DNA of 64,000 nt from Pelagibius litoralis. GTDB taxonomy: Bacteria > Pseudomonadota > Alphaproteobacteria > Kiloniellales > Kiloniellaceae. Below, in pieces: positions 62,818-64,000 of the stretch; the stretch's first letter is position 1, and every line of letters begins with the position of its first letter. Location: positions 1 to 64,000 of the forward strand of contig NZ_JAAQPH010000015.1 in NCBI RefSeq assembly GCF_011683915.1, read 5' to 3'. A program made the position numbers and the translations under genes. Below the pieces are notes generated by a model. It had not been told where the DNA came from. It saw only the letters and a program-made list of their open reading frames with translations, and ran no database searches.

Positions 62818-64000
62818 TCAAAGATCCAGTGCGTCGAGCTGCCTTGCCAGGTCCAGCAGAGGCCAGTCCTGTCCCTTCGGGGCAGCCAGCATGAGGGCGC
62901 CGGGGCGGTCGCCCGGTTGATCCGCCGTCTTGCGCAAAGGCATCGACAGGGCACAGGCGTCAGCAAGATTGAGCAGGGAGGTGTTGCGCAGCATCGCCGC
63001 GTTGCAGCGGTCGAACTCCGCCTCGGTCTCCGCGATGGTCGGGGGCTCGGTCCGCAAGGTGGGGGCGATCAGCGCGTCGTAGCCGGCAAGCGCGGCATCG
63101 AAGCGCCGGACGGTTTCGGCGCGTAACCCATAAGCCTCTTCGATCTCGGCGGTGGACAGGGTTTCGCCAAATCGAATGCGTTTCAGCACTCGAGGGTCGC
63201 CGAGGGTCTCCAGCCTTTCCAGGTCCTGGTTATAAATCCTGTAGGCCTCAACGGGGACGATGATGCGGTTGACGCCGATGGCGTCCTGCAGAAACCCGAG
63301 ATCAAGTTCCTCCAGGCGATGGCCGGCCTTTTCGAGCGCCGCGGCGGCGGCCTCGAAGTGGCGCGCCGTTGCCGTGTCCAGGTCGTTGACGAAGGCGCCC
63401 AGCGGCAGCGCAAGGCGTCTTGCTGCCGGTGCGGGCGTGATCGACGCTTCGCTGGCGCTCATCACCGCATAGGCGCGGACCGTGGTTTCCAGGTCTGCCG
63501 CCAACGGCCCGGCGGTATCGAAGGTGGGGGCCAGCGGATGAATACCTTCGGCCGGCACCGCATCCTGGCTGGGCTTGAACCCATAGAGGCCGTTGACGGC
63601 GGCAGGGATGCGCACCGAACCGCCGGTATCCGTTCCCAGGGCGATGTCGCAGAGGCCGAGCGCGACCGAGAGCGCGCCGCCGGAGGTGGAGCCGCCGGGG
63701 ATGCGGTCCTCGTCGAAGACATTGCCGGGCGTGCCGTGGTGCGGGTTGAGGCCGACGCCGGAGAAGGCGAATTCGCTCATGCTGGTGCGGCCGAAGGGAA
63801 TTCCGCCGGCCGCCTTGATCCGGTCCACGATGGGGCAGTCCTGTGTAGCCGTATCTCTGTCCTGGAGCAGCCGCGAGCCGGCTGTCGTGCGTTGGCTGGC
63901 CTCGTCGTAGAGATCCTTCACCGAAACCAGCAGGCCTTCCAGGGGAAGCCTGCCGCCGGCCTTCGCAGCCAGTTTCTCGACGCGCTCGGCATCGGCCAGG
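62818..64000 (-). CDS. Amidase signature family hydrolase, 5' end beyond the window
   Basis: The last 394 residues of an amidase on the minus strand; the frame is still open at base 64000, so the start lies outside. The lysine region SVKDLYDEAS, the loop PGGSTSGGALSVALG and the nucleophile loop GTDTGGSVRIPAA are intact. It is related to the amidase at 43353 (GVGLNPHHGTPGN versus GLGLNPHYGTPAN). It is convergent with the DUF1989 gene, 28 bases away. The substrate is unknown. Confidence 0.9.
   Translation of the reverse strand, partial: LADAERVEKLAAKAGGRLPLEGLLVSVKDLYDEASQRTTAGSRLLQDRDTATQDCPIVDRIKAAGGIPFGRTSMSEFAFSGVGLNPHHGTPGNVFDEDRIPGGSTSGGALSVALGLCDIALGTDTGGSVRIPAAVNGLYGFKPSQDAVPAEGIHPLAPTFDTAGPLAADLETTVRAYAVMSASEASITPAPAARRLALPLGAFVNDLDTATARHFEAAAAALEKAGHRLEELDLGFLQDAIGVNRIIVPVEAYRIYNQDLERLETLGDPRVLKRIRFGETLSTAEIEEAYGLRAETVRRFDAALAGYDALIAPTLRTEPPTIAETEAEFDRCNAAMLRNTSLLNLADACALSMPLRKTADQPGDRPGALMLAAPKGQDWPLLDLARQLDALDL

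Noticed and set aside
1-64000. CRISPR array, prophage or conjugative genes
   Set aside because: No regularly spaced repeats, phage structural genes, integrase or relaxase were found; the only mobile traces are the IS remnants at the left edge and the palindromes near 61700.

Overview
The window looks like the chromosome of a GC-rich alphaproteobacterium, perhaps a Rhodospirillales-type heterotroph. This is an inference from base composition, BioY, DUF1989, Tat-exported dehydrogenases and the density of solute-uptake ABC operons; there is no rRNA or other marker gene to confirm it. No tRNA, rRNA or CRISPR array was seen. The window is a chain of catabolic modules, each made of an importer, its enzymes and a local regulator.

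1-774: insertion-sequence debris (the tail of one IS with a transposase C-terminus, a 51-bp tandem duplication, and a decayed IS3-type transposase end). 775-10208: a minus-strand dipeptide-type ABC operon (SBP, two permeases, two ATPases) followed by an M81/MlrC-type metallopeptidase and a D-threonine aldolase-like PLP enzyme, divergent from a RidA-RpiR pair. 10436-26943: a LysR gene with near-identical 15-bp T-N11-A operators on both sides. To its left, on the minus strand, are a lone citrate lyase alpha (CitF) homologue and a cupin-like protein. To its right are a branched-chain-type ABC importer (SBP, LivH, LivM, LivG, LivF), an aldehyde dehydrogenase, an SDR and a class I fumarase/mesaconase-type hydratase. 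Behind these come a Tat-exported GMC oxidoreductase and an isoquinoline-oxidoreductase-type [2Fe-2S]/molybdopterin pair.

27477-35720: a sugar or sugar-acid module with a tagaturonate/fructuronate reductase-like enzyme, an aldo/keto reductase, a ribose-type ABC importer and a zinc alcohol dehydrogenase. It contains two FCD-family GntR regulators, each of which appears to carry two winged-helix domains.

36213-62789: the most distinctive region, a long plus-strand array around cyclic amide/ureide chemistry. It opens with a 42-codon ORF coupled to a polyamine-type ABC importer whose two ATPases differ: one lacks the H-loop histidine. Two SDRs, an amidase and a hydantoinase A/B pair follow. Next comes a split biotin-dependent enzyme (PxpA, BCCP, biotin carboxylase, PxpB, PxpC) and the biotin transporter BioY, a cupin, a NodB-fold deacetylase resembling H. 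pylori HP0310, a small CxxC protein, a CobW GTPase with a His-rich stretch, a second hydantoinase pair in reverse order (B then A), a substrate-binding-protein paralogue without a signal peptide, tandem long palindromes and a DUF1989 protein. A second amidase on the minus strand runs off the right edge. I infer that this array takes up and opens a lactam, cyclic imide, hydantoin or guanidine-like nitrogen compound and supplies its own biotin and perhaps metal. The substrate cannot be read from the sequence.

All four signal-bearing substrate-binding-protein genes are followed at once by a strong hairpin, which probably sets SBP:transporter stoichiometry.
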